Source of the DNA: Zizania palustris
Lineage: Eukaryota > Streptophyta > Magnoliopsida > Poales > Poaceae
NCBI GenBank assembly: GCA_019279435.1
Contig: JAAALK010000079.1
Span: 82,206,162-82,270,161, forward strand
Direction: 5' to 3'
DNA: 64,000 nucleotides
Part shown: one piece after another, positions 22,846-33,735 of the stretch
Position numbering within the stretch: the first letter of the stretch is position 1
Layout: every line of letters starts with the position of its first letter
Position numbers and translations under genes: made by a program
Notes under the pieces: model-generated
Told to the model about the DNA's origin: nothing
Seen by the model: the letters and a program-made list of their open reading frames with translations, nothing else
Databases searched by the model: none

Positions 22846-22855
22846 TGTAGTGTTT

Positions 22856-22942
22856 CTCTGTGTGTGTTTGATTCATCCACGTGAGTTGAGAGGAGATCGC
22901 TCTTTGGCTTGCTGCGTGGGTTGATCAGAGGCGTTTCTAATA
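22856..22942 (+). repeat. 5' LTR of LTR-RT-1, second part
   Basis: Continues the LTR after CACTA-2 and its second TTT (22853-22855). Matches 24886-24973 of the 3' LTR and ends just before AG + PBS. Confidence 0.9.
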
Positions 22943-22944
22943 AG

Positions 22945-22956
22945 TGGTATCAGAGC
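22945..22956 (+). promoter_or_regulatory. Primer binding site of LTR-RT-1 (tRNA-iMet)
   Basis: TGGTATCAGAGC, complementary to the 3' end of plant initiator Met-tRNA, lies two bases after the 5' LTR. Confidence 0.9.
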
Positions 22957-23231
22957 CTCAAGATTTGGGGTCGTTACGCGTGGTGAGTCCGTGGCAAGTA
23001 CGGTAGTCATGGAGGCGAGGAGGCCGCGGAAGACCTATGTGATGGCGTAGAGGCCGCGGCGGCTCGGCGCAGATGGTTCGATGACAAGCGCGTACTGGCG
23101 TGTCTAGGATCAGGGCGTCACAAGGCGCGGCGAGTGCATGGGGCGTGGGTGCCAGCGGCCACGGCCTCGCCTGGTCACATGCGGTCGTTGACTGCTTCAG
23201 GCGGGATGACATCGATTCACACTCAACGGGG

Positions 23232-23988
23232 TAGAGCTGGGACTTGGGCCGTGCTTTGCATGGGCCAGCCCAAAGCACGTAGGCCCGGCCCATGCAAAGC
23301 ACGGCCCGGTACGGCCCATGGATGGGCCGGGCCGGCACGGCCCGTACAAGGGCCGGACTTGGGCCTAGAGGTTAGGCCCGGTGGGCGGCCCGGGTACGGC
23401 CCTTAAAGTGGGCCGTGCCTGGGCCGGCCCGGCCCAAAAAAAGCCCATGGGTAAATAATTCATATGTACAAGGAGGAGACATGTTATTAAAAATTAAAAA
23501 AGTCTACAAATTACTATTTGAATATACCTTGCTCTATATCATGTGTAAGACAAATCAAAATTTGAGTCATTCATATATAGAACAAATCAAAATGTAAATA
23601 TATATGCTCAAGAGCAAAGAAAGTAGTATTAATGAACTAGTATCATGTGTAAATTATTAATAAAATTCATTTTCCCCTATTTTTTGGGTTGTTCTATTAT
23701 TTTATGTGAACTAGAATTTTCATTATTCAAAGATAAATTAAATAAATATTTTCATAACCCTGGTAAGAGACCATCTAATAATGTTACAAAGTTAGGGCCG
23801 TTTTTGGGCCGGCCCGGCCCATCCAGGCCCGTCGGACTTTGGGCCGTGCCTGGGCTTGGCAAACACAGGTTCGGGCCAGCCCGGCACGGTCCTTAATTTT
23901 TTCGGGCCGAAAAGGCCCGGCCCATTTCAGGTCCTGGCCCCAAGGACCCGGACCGGGCCGGCCCGGCCCGGCCCATGTCCCAGCTCTA
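23232..23988. mobile_element. hAT-2, non-autonomous hAT element with GGGCCGGGCC ends
   Basis: Terminal inverted repeats TAGAGCTGGGAC are followed by long GC-rich subterminal sequence built of GGGCCGGCCC units on both sides and an AT-rich centre (23450-23790). The 8 bp TSD CAACGGGG is perfect at 23224-23231 and 23989-23996. The TAGAG start fits the hAT terminal consensus. 757 bp, no transposase. It is inserted in the interior of LTR-RT-1. Confidence 0.88.
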
Positions 23989-23996
23989 CAACGGGG

Positions 23997-24537
23997 TGCA
24001 CCGCAGTGGAGTGTGGCGGTAGCCGTTTCTGTGCGGTGCGTCAGCGGCAGGAGGTGGCCGTGCAGCACAAGCAAGCAACGTTGAAACTCCCAGCTGTGTG
24101 CATGTTGTTTAGACTGTGTGCGTGTGTGGTCTGATGTCATGCGATGAGGCTGGCCTGTGTACCTGCGTACGAGCGGAGATCAGTGTCAAGAGACATATGT
24201 GCGTCGAGTTAATTGGTTGCCTCGCACGTGTGTGCGTGTGTTTGTTGCTGTCAGTAGATTAGCGCGTGTGCTGCACGTTGAAGTCACTTGCAGACGGTGA
24301 CCCAATCGGTGATCTGTCCAAGACTGTCTGTGTCAAGCGCATACGAGCGCGACGTGATCGAGCAGTTCAGATTGCAGCGAAGAAGATGGTGGCGTTTATG
24401 CACTGGCGAGGACGTGTGTCGTTCGGAGAATGAAGCGGCGCCGGGTGGCATGGTGTGCTGCAGCAACAACGAAGCTAGTTGGATAGCCATGGTGTTGACG
24501 ACAATGGAGTTATCGTGATAAACCCGAAGTCAAGATT
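23997..24537 (+). other. Non-coding interior of LTR-RT-1
   Basis: With 22957-23223, this is all of the original interior of the element. It has no gag, protease, integrase or RT signature in any frame. The long frames seen reflect GC content. Confidence 0.6.
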
Positions 24538-24547
24538 AAGGGGAGAT
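24538..24547 (+). promoter_or_regulatory. Polypurine tract of LTR-RT-1
   Basis: AAGGGGAGAT abuts the 3' LTR start at 24548. Confidence 0.85.
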
Positions 24548-24973
24548 TGTTATGAATAATCTTGTTTTTATTTGATTATGGTCTGCTTTGCACGTGTGTT
24601 AGCTGCATGTGTTTAGGAGGTTGGAGTTGCATGCAATTTGTTGGAGTGCAGCCGCATCGTGGGTGTTTGTGCGCGTCGTACACCCGGCTGGTGCGCAGGA
24701 GTACGTCGTTCACACAGCTGCGCTATGCATGCAGGCTGGTACGTGCGCAGCGGAAGCAAACAAGCAGTGCTAGCCTATTTAACATGCATGTACTCGGTTG
24801 TTTTATGCAGTGGTGTGAGTTGCATCAACAAGGAAAAAAGACATGCATTTGTTGCCTGGGTGTTCGTCGCCAAACTCATGTGCTTTCTCTGTGTGTGTTT
24901 GTTTCATCCACGTGAGTTGAGAGGAGTTCGCTCTTTGGCTTGCTGCGTGGGTTGATCTGAGGCGTTTCTAAGA
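24548..24973 (+). repeat. 3' LTR of LTR-RT-1
   Basis: Intact 426 bp LTR, followed by TSD GAACA. It provides the uninterrupted version that shows exactly where CACTA-2 entered the 5' LTR. Confidence 0.9.
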
Positions 24974-24978
24974 GAACA

Positions 24979-26111
24979 CACCTCTTTCTGTCATGATATA
25001 TGGCATTAAGACGTTCTTTTGAAGATTTCCTATCATAGATTATATGAAATCTGTCGAGAGCCTAATATCATGCTAGCTAATGTGATTAAAAGGCATTCAG
25101 AGATGATCTGGTTCAGAAGATCCTTGCGTGATATGGAATCTAATCAATGGGGAGAACTGAATCAGATTTGTGAAGCAGTGCAGCTGGATAACAATCCTGA
25201 TGAGATTCTTTGGTTGGTGGATAAAAAAGGTTTTACAACTAAATCAATGTATAAGCTGATCATGCATCGATGTGTGATTGATAGGATGAGTCAGAGTTTG
25301 GAAAAGTTACATCCCTCTGAAATTAAGATTTTTCTTTGGCTCATGTTTAGGGGGAGAATTCAAGTAGGTGATGTCCAACTTAGTAAAATGGGGTGGACTG
25401 GGTCACCACATTGCAAGCTATGTGCTTAACTTGAAACTATCGATCATCCGATTTTTGGTTGTCCTCCGGCAATGTTTCTACGGTGTTTCCTGTGAGATGC
25501 CCTGGGCTGTCCGTCTGCTCCAAGAAACTGTGCATCTTTCCTGAAGCTCATGCAGTGGGGCGAAAAATCTAAGAAGATGCGGGGATGAGGATGATAGGTG
25601 TTTTGGGGGCTAGTGCTTGGGCTTTGTGGTTACTTAGAAATGAATATATCTATAAAAATTTCATTTACTCGCCTAGTGGTTGCCACTGTTCTTAGCGCAT
25701 ATAAAAGAGGAAGCGACAAAGTATTTGGGCTTGTTGCATGCCAAGCTCCATCAAATGACTTGTGTGACAAATGCTAAGCGAGCTAGGGCCGTAAACTCTT
25801 CAATTACTGATGCTGACACTGGACATTGATGGTTTCGACTCTTGTGGTGCTGATTTGAAGTCTGTCGATCAACAAATTGGTGTCTGTTGTGCTGATGGTC
25901 TACTACTGATGTTCTAGTGTGTGGTGGTATCTTTGTTCTGTTGGAAACTTGCAAGATCTTTTATAGTCTTACATGTAGTAGTGAAAATGGTATAAAACCT
26001 TCGAAGATGACCGCATTTTGAACCTCTTGATGTAGCTGGTAACCCCAGCGTAAAACCTTCTTATCATGTTTTCTAATAAAGCTAGCTCTCTGAGCCTGTT
26101 TTATAAAAAAA
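24979..26111 (+). pseudogene. LINE-A ORF2 3' portion with RT zinc-binding domain and poly(A) tail
   Basis: Resumes LINE-A after LTR-RT-1. A frame at 25019-25429 reads YHRLYEICREPN, then DEILWLVDKKGFTTKSMYKLI, EIKIFLWLMFRGRIQVGD and GSPHCKLC, and past the TAA ETIDHPIFGC. This is the zinc-binding 'zf-RVT' C-terminal domain of plant L1 ORF2 proteins. Further stops follow. An AATAAA-type signal (about 26075) and a short A-rich tail near 26103-26111 mark the 3' end. Between 4234 and 24979 part of the usual RT-to-zinc-finger linker (the FPFRYLG region) is absent, so LINE-A also carries an internal deletion. Confidence 0.75.
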
Positions 26112-26165
26112 CTAAGTAATCTCGATTGGCATGAAATAATTAAACAATATATCATAATATTGATA

Positions 26166-26577
26166 CTTGAAAGATCAGGTTTTCTTAAATAATATTTTAA
26201 AAAAACAAATCTAGTAGTCGAATTCAAAAAATTATAAAAAATGGACTCCCATCGGTAGTGTATCTGTCGAACGTTGCAACGTCAGGCCACGTTCGGCACT
26301 GCATCAGCTAAACATGGCCACGTCGGTCTCATTCGGCTATTGAAGTGTCGAATGTGGCCAACGACTAACCATGTCAGCATCGCAACGACTACTTTGGTCG
26401 AACATGGCCAAGTTAACCACGTTCGACAACTTTTAGCTGATGTAGTGCCCCTATTTATAGAGCCACGTTCGGCGGATACACTGCCGACGGGTGTCCATTT
26501 TTGCAATTTTTTGAATTTGACTACCAAATTTGTTTTTTTTAAAAAATATTATTTAAAAAAATTCTAAAAGATCTCAG
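26166..26577. mobile_element. Foldback (near-palindromic) element
   Basis: The arm from about 26166 to 26280 is repeated inverted at about 26463-26577, including the order AAATAATATTTT, (G/A)TAGTCGAATTCAAAAAATT, ATGGAC.CCCRTCGG and GTGTATC.G.CGAACGT. The symmetry continues inward (GCATCAGCTAAA / TTTAGCTGATG), so nearly the whole 410 bp can fold into one hairpin. A tract CTATTTATAGAG lies in the right arm. No clear TSD. It resembles non-autonomous long-TIR (MULE-like or foldback) elements. Confidence 0.7.
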
Positions 26578-28977
26578 TCCTTGAGATGTATTGAGTTTTG
26601 GTGATTAATGACAACGGATATTGGAACTAACCATTTTTATGAGTTTGTGTTGATTGCTCATGAGTGAGAATCAACAAGTTGATTGCTCAAAATGGTAAGT
26701 ATAATTGATGAATATGGAAAATACAAGCTAAAGTGAATGAATGATAAGAATCTATTAATTATGAAGAACAATTGAATTATATCTTTGATTATTGAGGCTA
26801 AAATGAGCATATTGAAGATGTCAGATAAGAAGTGGTTTTCTATGGCAATAAGGTGAAGGGTAAGTGATACTCGACTATGAAGGACCATGCAAAGATAAAT
26901 GGCAAGCAGAGATTTGGCGCCGAAGGACCAATGCGATGGTGAAGAGCGAGTAGAAGTTTTGTGCCGATAAACCAAGTAAGTCTAAAAAAAAACTATGGAT
27001 GATCTAAATCTCTTATTCAAAAAATGCAAGAGTTGATGAAGAGAAAAAAGTATGGACTTCATATATTGAAGGATGTCGAGTGCCTTGGATGTATGGAAGA
27101 ATCCATACTTCATATGTTGATCAACATCAAGCCAAAATTTAAAACGGACGTTTCTCAAGGCAAAGATATAAATATTTTGGAACTAACATGTTTAACTCAG
27201 TGTGTGTAGGTGAACAATCACAAATGATAAAATGGTTTCAATTTGTCGTCCCTCAAAAGTGGAGAAACAAGATTGTGTGAGGGTATTCTTATTGTTATAA
27301 ATATTTTATACTTGTATTTGAGTACAGGAATGACGTACTGGTAAGAGGGATACAAAGTTGATGTATTTGTATATGTCTCGGTGCTCAAAATGTTTTATCC
27401 CATTGCTATCTTGAGAGAAAACCAAAGTCATAATCTTTTTTTCTTTGGGTTTTAAGCCTTTTTCTTTTGTTTTTTGGATAGCCCTTTGAATAAGCTTTCC
27501 AAAAAGTTATGGATCATCAAAAATATAATTCAGAGTCAAAGGTTATGACCTATTTTCTAGGATGTTGTCACGAATTTCAGAAGTTTCGATCCTGAACTTC
27601 CGATTAAAATCAGAACTTCTGATTAGAGCTCTCGGTCTGGAATTAATTTTTTCATCAGAACTTCTGATTTTTTATCGGAACTTGTAATTTTAACTCTCGG
27701 TTTCGAATTTATTTTTGGTCGAAATTTCTGATTTGGACCCTTGGAACTTTCAATTTGATATATTTTGCCCCCAACGGCTGGCCTGAGGATGGGGGCTATA
27801 AAAAACCTTCTTCCTCTTCTTTTTGAGGGGGCTTCTCAACCCTAACCCTAGTACTTAAACCCTATATCTCTCCTTCTCTTTCAAGTCTAAATCTAGAGTA
27901 AATATTTACGATTCCGCTTGAGAGTTCTTTACAAATCTTCTTGCAATTTATTTGCTATATCTTTTGAGAATATTTTGGGTGGTTGAGTGGGTTGGTTTTA
28001 TTGCAAAATCTTTGAGCACTTGAGTTCATAGCAAACAAATCAAATTTGTGTTTGATACTCTTAGATATTGAGATCTCCTAGACGACAAGATATCGCCCGT
28101 GAGCAACCAAGGATTGTGGTGTGCCTGGAAAAGTTTGTGAAAGTTCTACCTCACCTTTGGAAGGGAAGAGGTAACTTTAGTCAAACCCAAGCTTAGCGCC
28201 GGCTAAGGCTTGTTGAGAAAAATGGTTGAAAGTGACCTGGCCTATTGAGGTTCTTCAACGAAGATGTAGGATTGGTGGATCCAAAATCTGATAAATATAT
28301 ACTTGTGTTCATTGTGTTCATGAGCTAGTTCATAATATTCATATATGTTTTAGCCCAATCTATATGCTTGTGCTTGTTTGATTGAATTTGATGAATGTGA
28401 TAGCTTCATAATATCTATTAGAACTTGCAAGAAAAAATGGTTTGAACTAGAACTCATTATAAGCTATTAGATTTAAAGGTTGTCGGTTAATTACGTTCAT
28501 TACTTGTTTTAGCCAATCTCTAAATCTACCACATGGATCTAGTTTTCCTTCCATAGACATACTCTAAACAACTTGTGCTAACTTTCTATTCTTATAGAAT
28601 TGCTACAAAAATTCATCTTGTGTTCTTGGTGTTCTTGCTAGTTCATATTTTAATATTGCCCGATCTACTTGCTAGCAAGGTTATAGAACATCTTCCCATG
28701 TAAAAGTTATAGCCAATATCATTATGCATATTTCCATTCATTTACTTTGTTGCCTAGATCAAAATTCATATTTGTCGATTTTCGAAGTACATTGGAACTT
28801 CCAATCCAAATCGAAACTTTCGATCAGCTGATGTTCTGAAAATTTTTTTGTGTGTTGGAATTTCCAGTCCCTAACCAGAACTTCTGATCTAGGAATTTTT
28901 TCAAACTAACTATTTCTGCGAGAATTTTTCAAGAACGCCTATTCACTCCCTTTAGACGACATCAATATCCTTTCAAT
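26578..28977 (+). mobile_element. Probable copia solo LTR (degenerate), about 2.4 kb
   Basis: Opens with TGAGATGTATTGAGTTTTGGTGATTAATGACAAC-like sequence and closes with TTCACTCCCTTTAGACGACATC...CCTTTCA (28977), both typical of long copia LTRs in grasses. A TATA box CTATAAAAA lies at 27796. Repeats of 'GAACTTCCGATT'-type motifs occur upstream of the TATA box and again near 28790-28890. No PBS or coding region follows. I found no convincing TSD, and the foldback element abuts the left end, so the left boundary is uncertain. Confidence 0.45.
27796..27804 (+). promoter_or_regulatory. TATA box of the putative copia LTR
   Basis: CTATAAAAA after a GC-rich GGATGGGGG, about 1.2 kb before the LTR end. 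Confidence 0.45.
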
Positions 28978-29174
28978 ATTAAATATACATACAATTGTAA
29001 TCGGAGAAACATAGATACTTGTTGTCTATCTCTATATCTCTTTTGTCAATATTTTCTCTTTTTTCACTCAAACATTATCTAAGACATGATCCCTGAGTAC
29101 CCTTTGATGGGTCTTTGTTGGGCCAAATCGAGTATAAGCCCAGCTCTAATCTACATAATATGAACTTGGATACA

Positions 29175-29962
29175 TAGGGATGAAAATGGATCGGATAATA
29201 TCCGATACGATCCACTCCGAATTCAGTTGAATTGAGGATATGGTAGTGTTTTTTTCCAATCCGATATATTTGGATTCAGATTTTTTTTCATGCGGATTCA
29301 GATATAGATGTTGTTTCCATTAAATCCGTCAAATTTGGATTATCCGTGTTTTTTGTGAATCCTTTAAAATCGGATAATCCGAATTTTAACCGGACTGTTG
29401 CCCTGGCCAATAACATATCTGCTGCCCATTACTCCGTTAGCCCATGATCGTTGCATTATTTGGCTTACCTTCTGATTGTTGTTGGAATTCCGTTGTTAGC
29501 GCAAATCAAGCTTGGCTCGCACACTGCACACGTGTGTGCAAACTACAAAAATGTGGATTTTTTCATCCGGAACCAAATGCTTCCTCCAAAAATGTGAATT
29601 TGCGGTTTGACTTTTTTTTTTGTAAAGAAGGCCACGGGATAACTGGATACCAGTGCTTCAAATCAAATTAAGAAGCGTAATTTTGATTAAAATGTTAGTT
29701 GACCTTGTCCGTCCACTCAATGACAACCAAAACGGTAACTACGAGAAATCTATAAAGTGGTTAGTGTGTAATCTGATAATTTCAATATGTTTCTGACTCA
29801 AAAAGTCCGTACTGAATCCACACCAAATCCGATATCATAAATACTTTGTTCCATATCTGTATCCGCATGCTATCCGCGCCCACTCCGAATCTATTCAAAA
29901 AAATGGTATAAGATATGATATGAACAATATCCATCTGAATCTGATATGTTTTCACCTCCCTA
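29175..29962. mobile_element. hAT-3, non-autonomous hAT element
   Basis: Ends TAGGGATGAAAATGGAT (left) and TAGGGAGGTGAAAACAT (right, complement) are imperfect inverted repeats. The subterminal regions carry many GGATAATCCGA / TCGGATA motifs on both sides. TSD TGGATACA (29167-29174) / TAGATACA (29963-29970), 7 of 8 bases alike. Length 788 bp. The small ORF inside (29444-29671) is not recognisable. Confidence 0.8.
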
Positions 29963-29970
29963 TAGATACA

Positions 29971-30850
29971 TATTAGAAAATATATCTTTACTTATATCAA
30001 GAAATAACCTAAACAAAAGAAAGTGCCAGGTTAAATTTAAAGCTAGATACGAGTAACATTACTTCCGTCCTATAACCTCGACCCCTCGTTATATAAGACA
30101 GACAGACGAGAACACCCCCAAAAGACATTGAGGCTCATCTAATCTAATCTACACCAGAATCCATACACTCATGCTTGAACCAAATAAACATATGATATGA
30201 TGTAGGGTTATTATTGTAAGAGAGTTCTCGGTGGTCGGATCCAACACTTTCTTACCGTATAAATTACCACCAAGGTATTTATTTGATAGACTATTCGATA
30301 AAAAACCCTAACATACATTAATAAAATATGGATACATTGTAAAATTGTAGTTATAATATATATCGGTTATAATTTTTGTTAGCGGTAGTTCTATAGTATT
30401 AATAAAATACATGTAGATAAATATAGAGAGTCAAATATAGAAAGCTCGATGCACTATTTTAAGAAATAGAGAGCTAAAAGCATCTCCAAGAAATATCTCA
30501 AATTTTATTCCCTAAAATTTAATATAGGAATCATCCTACGTGTACAATTTACTTCATTTCTCCGTGGTGCAGAGATCGCTAGCACTGCTCTCATGGTGGC
30601 GACGCTGCTGGTACGGTGGCGATCGACCGTGCATCGACGGCGTTGAAGTGCGGACAGGTCAGTCAATTGATGGTGCCTTACCTCGCCAATGCCCTGAGAT
30701 GACACCCTAGCCTCTGTTGCAATAGCCAACTGATAGTGTCCTTCATGTCATACCTCGCCAGTGTGGGGTGCCCTTCATACTGTGATGGCATTTGATAAGA
30801 ACGATTTAACTCGATAATGGCATCAGGATAACGACTCCTCTCCCATGAAC
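29971..30850. other. Unassigned, possibly decayed LTR-element sequence
   Basis: Around 30060-30200 a stretch 'TATAACCTCGACCCCTCGTTATATAAG' followed by repeated CTAATCTAATCTA and 'GATGTAGGGTTATTA' looks like a decayed LTR or leader, but no boundaries or partner copy can be found. An 'AGCATCTCCAAG' motif near 30480 often marks MITE ends in grasses, but its partner is not visible. No gene is supported. Confidence 0.25.
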
Positions 30851-30852
30851 TA

Positions 30853-31048
30853 CTCCCTCGAAAATACACGGTCCTTGATAATAGAAGTAGCACATAAAAC
30901 TTAAAAAATGTGAGATTATGAATGCATTTTTCAAGACAAATGTACTCATACTATGTTTTCAACTAAGTATTTAAAAGTTATTAACAGTGAAATTTTCAAA
31001 AGTTTATCTAGATTTTGGTCAAAACATCACGTATTTCAGACCGGAGAG
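30853..31048. mobile_element. Degenerate Stowaway-like MITE
   Basis: Starts CTCCCTCG and ends CCGGAGAG, flanked by TA on both sides (30851-30852, 31049-31050). Size (196 bp) and end sequence fit an old Stowaway (Tc1/mariner) element with decayed inverted repeats. Confidence 0.55.
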
Positions 31049-31140
31049 TATTTCCTTATGTTCTCTAGTTTATGTGAAATTCTCCCATCATATTCATGCA
31101 CATGTGATTATTAAAGGCATAAAGAAATCATACTCTATAC

Positions 31141-31703
31141 TCATAATTGAGAGGAGAGCTTAGCAAGCTTGTTAATTCCGTTCCGGTTTGGTTCTTGGAA
31201 CAAAATATTTCAGTACCGGACGATACCGGTGTACCGTTTTGGGATCTAATAACATAATATAAATATATTTAAAATATATGTTAATACAATTAAATATGAT
31301 ATATTTTAATACATTGATATATTAAATATAGTATATAGCTTAAATACCAATATAATATATAGCTTAATATAAGTAATATGTAACACATATTAAAAAAATC
31401 AAAATGCAATTTTGACCAAAATGACCGGTATCGAGTGGTATTGACCGGTATTGAAGCTGGAACGGTACGCCACTTAATACGTACCGGTTTAAGTGACGGA
31501 ATGGTACATACCGGCTATTCCGGCTGATACCGAAATGGAATTGATAAGCTTAGAGCTTAGACCAGGAATGCTAGGAACAACATGAGCATACCGCCTCACA
31601 AGCGACTCAATCCTCCTCTCCTCATCCCGCAAATCCAAATTCCTAGCAGCGTTGACAAGCTGGTGCCTTCCCACTATTGCCTTCTCATCCTCTGTGCCAT
31701 TGT
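31141..31703 (-). pseudogene. Terminal exon of an unidentified host gene, split by hAT-4
   Basis: On the minus strand a splice acceptor (ATATAATACCTAG) is followed from 31703 by an open frame reading NGTEDEKAIVGRHQLVNAA, then RNLDLRDEERRIESLVRRYA and HVVPSIPGLSSKL, to the edge of hAT-4 at 31545. Skipping the hAT and one TSD copy, the frame continues from 31171 as AKLSSQL and stops at TGA (31143-31141). The stretch is charged, amphipathic and non-repetitive, and looks like real protein sequence. I do not recognise the family. Upstream exons would lie at higher coordinates, and none is convincing. hAT-4 probably broke the C-terminus, unless the transcript tolerates it. Confidence 0.45.
31172..31544. 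mobile_element. hAT-4, small hAT-like MITE in a host exon
   Basis: Ends TTAATTCCGTTCCGG and (complement) TCAATTCCATTTCGG are inverted. CCGGTA/TACCGG motifs are repeated inside. 8 bp flanks CAAGCTTG (31164-31171) and TAAGCTTA (31545-31552) share the six central bases. The TIR is not the classic CAGGG type, so superfamily is tentative. Confidence 0.5.
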
Positions 31704-33605
31704 CTAGGTATTATATACTCTAGCAAATATCATTTTCTACTCTTTAAATTATATTATCACTTGAAATGACTAAAATTACTCTACTTGTTCGTAGTCAGTC
31801 AAAGTAGCACAAAACACCATACCCTTTTCTATCCTTTAAATTGTACTAGTTAGATATGCGTGTTTTACAATGGAACCTTATTTTTAATGGCAAATACGTA
31901 TTTAAAACATGACATTTATTGAAACATATTTAGTAATGTTGCGACAATGATAAGAAACAATATAATATATTCTTATTCAAAATAAATCATAAATAGAGAT
32001 TCAATTATGTATTAACATTAGTCATTACTCATAGAAAAGTGCATAGATCTATCTCTACTAATTACAAGTGTTATTACATCAAAATACCACTTTCATTAGT
32101 AACGAGAGACAAAAATACCACTTTCGAACATCGTCTAGGAGAAAATCACATCAAAATTGCATAATATTTTAGAGCATTGTTTTTTGAACTATGTGCTTAA
32201 ATAAATTTTTGACTCAGTATAATGTCACATGTTACAAGTGAAGATCATATAGTGATCATACTATCAAATTACAAGCTATACTAGTTACTATGAGAGTATA
32301 TATGGAACATGATTTGATTAGCTCAATCTCATCCCACTGCTCATAACAACTACTGGAACACAAGAACAATAGTGAAGAAGCCAGCTACAGAATTTAACCG
32401 TACGGTCTGAAGTTAGTTTGAAATCTTAATATTCTTTACCATAAAATAGAATTCTGATTGATTCACCAATGAAGTCAAAATCGCCACCAAATGGAAAGAA
32501 GTCAACATAGGGAAGAAAACCCCTAGTGTATTAAATGGCATGAAACCAAACAAACTTCGATAATCATCATTATCACACAACTTAACATCACAAAAGTAAC
32601 AAAATCCATCTCCTATATCCTTAAACAAACACGCTCTCACTATAGATTTTTGGAGACTCCTACTTGCGAAGGGTTTAGAACATGCAAGAGTAGAGATGCA
32701 GAGAGAAGCTGTGGGACCGAGCTGGAAATGTAGAACCCTATGATGTATCATGGGCATGGATAGAAGAAAACCACGGAAGACGCTAATCCACGTCCCACCA
32801 CTAGCTCACAAACCCTAGAACCAACCACCACCCAAATCTTCCCCAATTGGAACAGATCACCCATTTCCAATCACAAATACCCCCCCCCACCCCCAAAAAA
32901 GAAAAAACATTAAAAATACAAATGTGAGCTCGCCACTACCGTCTGCATAGAGGACAAGGAGAGATGCAGCCAAGAATGTATGTTGTAAACACAAAAAAAT
33001 TGTTTAATATTGGAGCAATGGTTCTCTTACAATATTGGAATATTGGATCACAAAAAAATCGTATGAGTAACAGAATACTAGCACATCAGCTTCTTGTAAT
33101 GAATGGGGGACACCGGACTACTACTTAGGGAATATCACCATTGTTTAAAATATAAAGAAATCAAACATAATCATCACAAGTACAAAGAAATATTGCATCC
33201 AAAATAACAAAATGAAAATGATCAAATTGATCATAAGTAACTTGAGATGTTTGCAAGTAATAAATCAAATAATGAGTGGTAATAAGTAATGGTAAAAAGC
33301 AGGCCACTAACGCTTGTGATTTGGTGGAAAGAGCGAATTCAGCTAAGCATGATAAATAGTCCAAAGTACCGAATACAACTCATTTTTAACCCTTAACACT
33401 ATCGCTCAAAGAAAACTTCCAACAATCAGCCACACCATCCTAATGTGCAACATATGTGTTCTGCAAAAAAGCAAATTGAATGTTATTAGACTCCTAGTAC
33501 ATTCTATAGAGTACACTGTTTTACTCTTTGCAATGTACCGTTGCACCATACACCTGTAGGCTCTAAATAAAAGAATAAAGCAGCATCCAACAGTAGTAGA
33601 GTATT
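31704..33605. other. Low-copy-looking AT-rich sequence, possible intron of the minus-strand gene
   Basis: No transposon ends or conserved protein signature found. A minus-strand frame of 114 residues (32413-32757) has no recognisable motif, and its 5' side (32760-32900) is C-rich with a run of nine C at 32881-32889. The sequence resembles an intron or intergenic DNA. The left TSD of LINE-B (33606-33620) marks the end. Confidence 0.3.
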
Positions 33606-33735
33606 AACTATCAACAAAGCTAACTTTTGTCAGTTTAGGCAAAAATGAACCTCCTCGCTCCCTCTGCTCCTGCTCGCTCCCGCCGCACTCTACTCCTCGG
33701 CCGCTAATGGCTCCCTTTAGGGTGTTGGGGCTTCT

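Larger units (their letters stand above)
4573..22852 (+). mobile_element. CACTA-2, En/Spm-like transposon containing hAT-1, a Sirevirus and a solo LTR
   Basis: Left end CACTACAGGAAAAC (4573) and right end TTGTTGTAGTG (to 22852) are inverted. The TSD TTT is at 4570-4572 and 22853-22855, confirmed against the intact 3' LTR of LTR-RT-1. Subterminal repeats of AACTTCCGTCGGC in both orientations fill about 4600-4840 and 22535-22845. Removing the nested hAT-1 (about 12.3 kb with its TSD) and solo LTR 1 (about 3.2 kb) leaves roughly 2.8 kb of original element. That residue holds only the 3' exons of an En/Spm accessory gene, so the element was probably a deletion derivative before it was invaded. 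Confidence 0.93.
4240..24973 (+). mobile_element. LTR-RT-1, non-coding copia-type LTR retrotransposon (hosts nested elements)
   Basis: LTRs of about 420-426 bp begin TGTTA and end in a mutated TAACA (TAATA in the 5' copy, TAAGA in the 3' copy). The 5 bp TSD GAACA is at 4235-4239 and 24974-24978. A primer binding site for initiator tRNA-Met (TGGTATCAGAGC) is at 22945-22956 and a polypurine tract ends at 24547. Without its nested hAT the interior is only about 840 bp. It has no gag or pol, so the element is a TRIM/LARD-like non-autonomous copy mobilised in trans. It inserted into LINE-A. Its 5' LTR was later split by the 18.3 kb CACTA-2. Confidence 0.9.

Noticed and set aside
22957..24537. Protein-coding capacity in LTR-RT-1
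   Set aside because: The long frames are due to GC-rich repeats (including hAT-2). No retroelement motif in any frame.
32413..32757. 114-residue minus-strand ORF as a host gene
   Set aside because: No recognisable motif, low GC3 unlike grass genes, no splice or promoter context that convinces.
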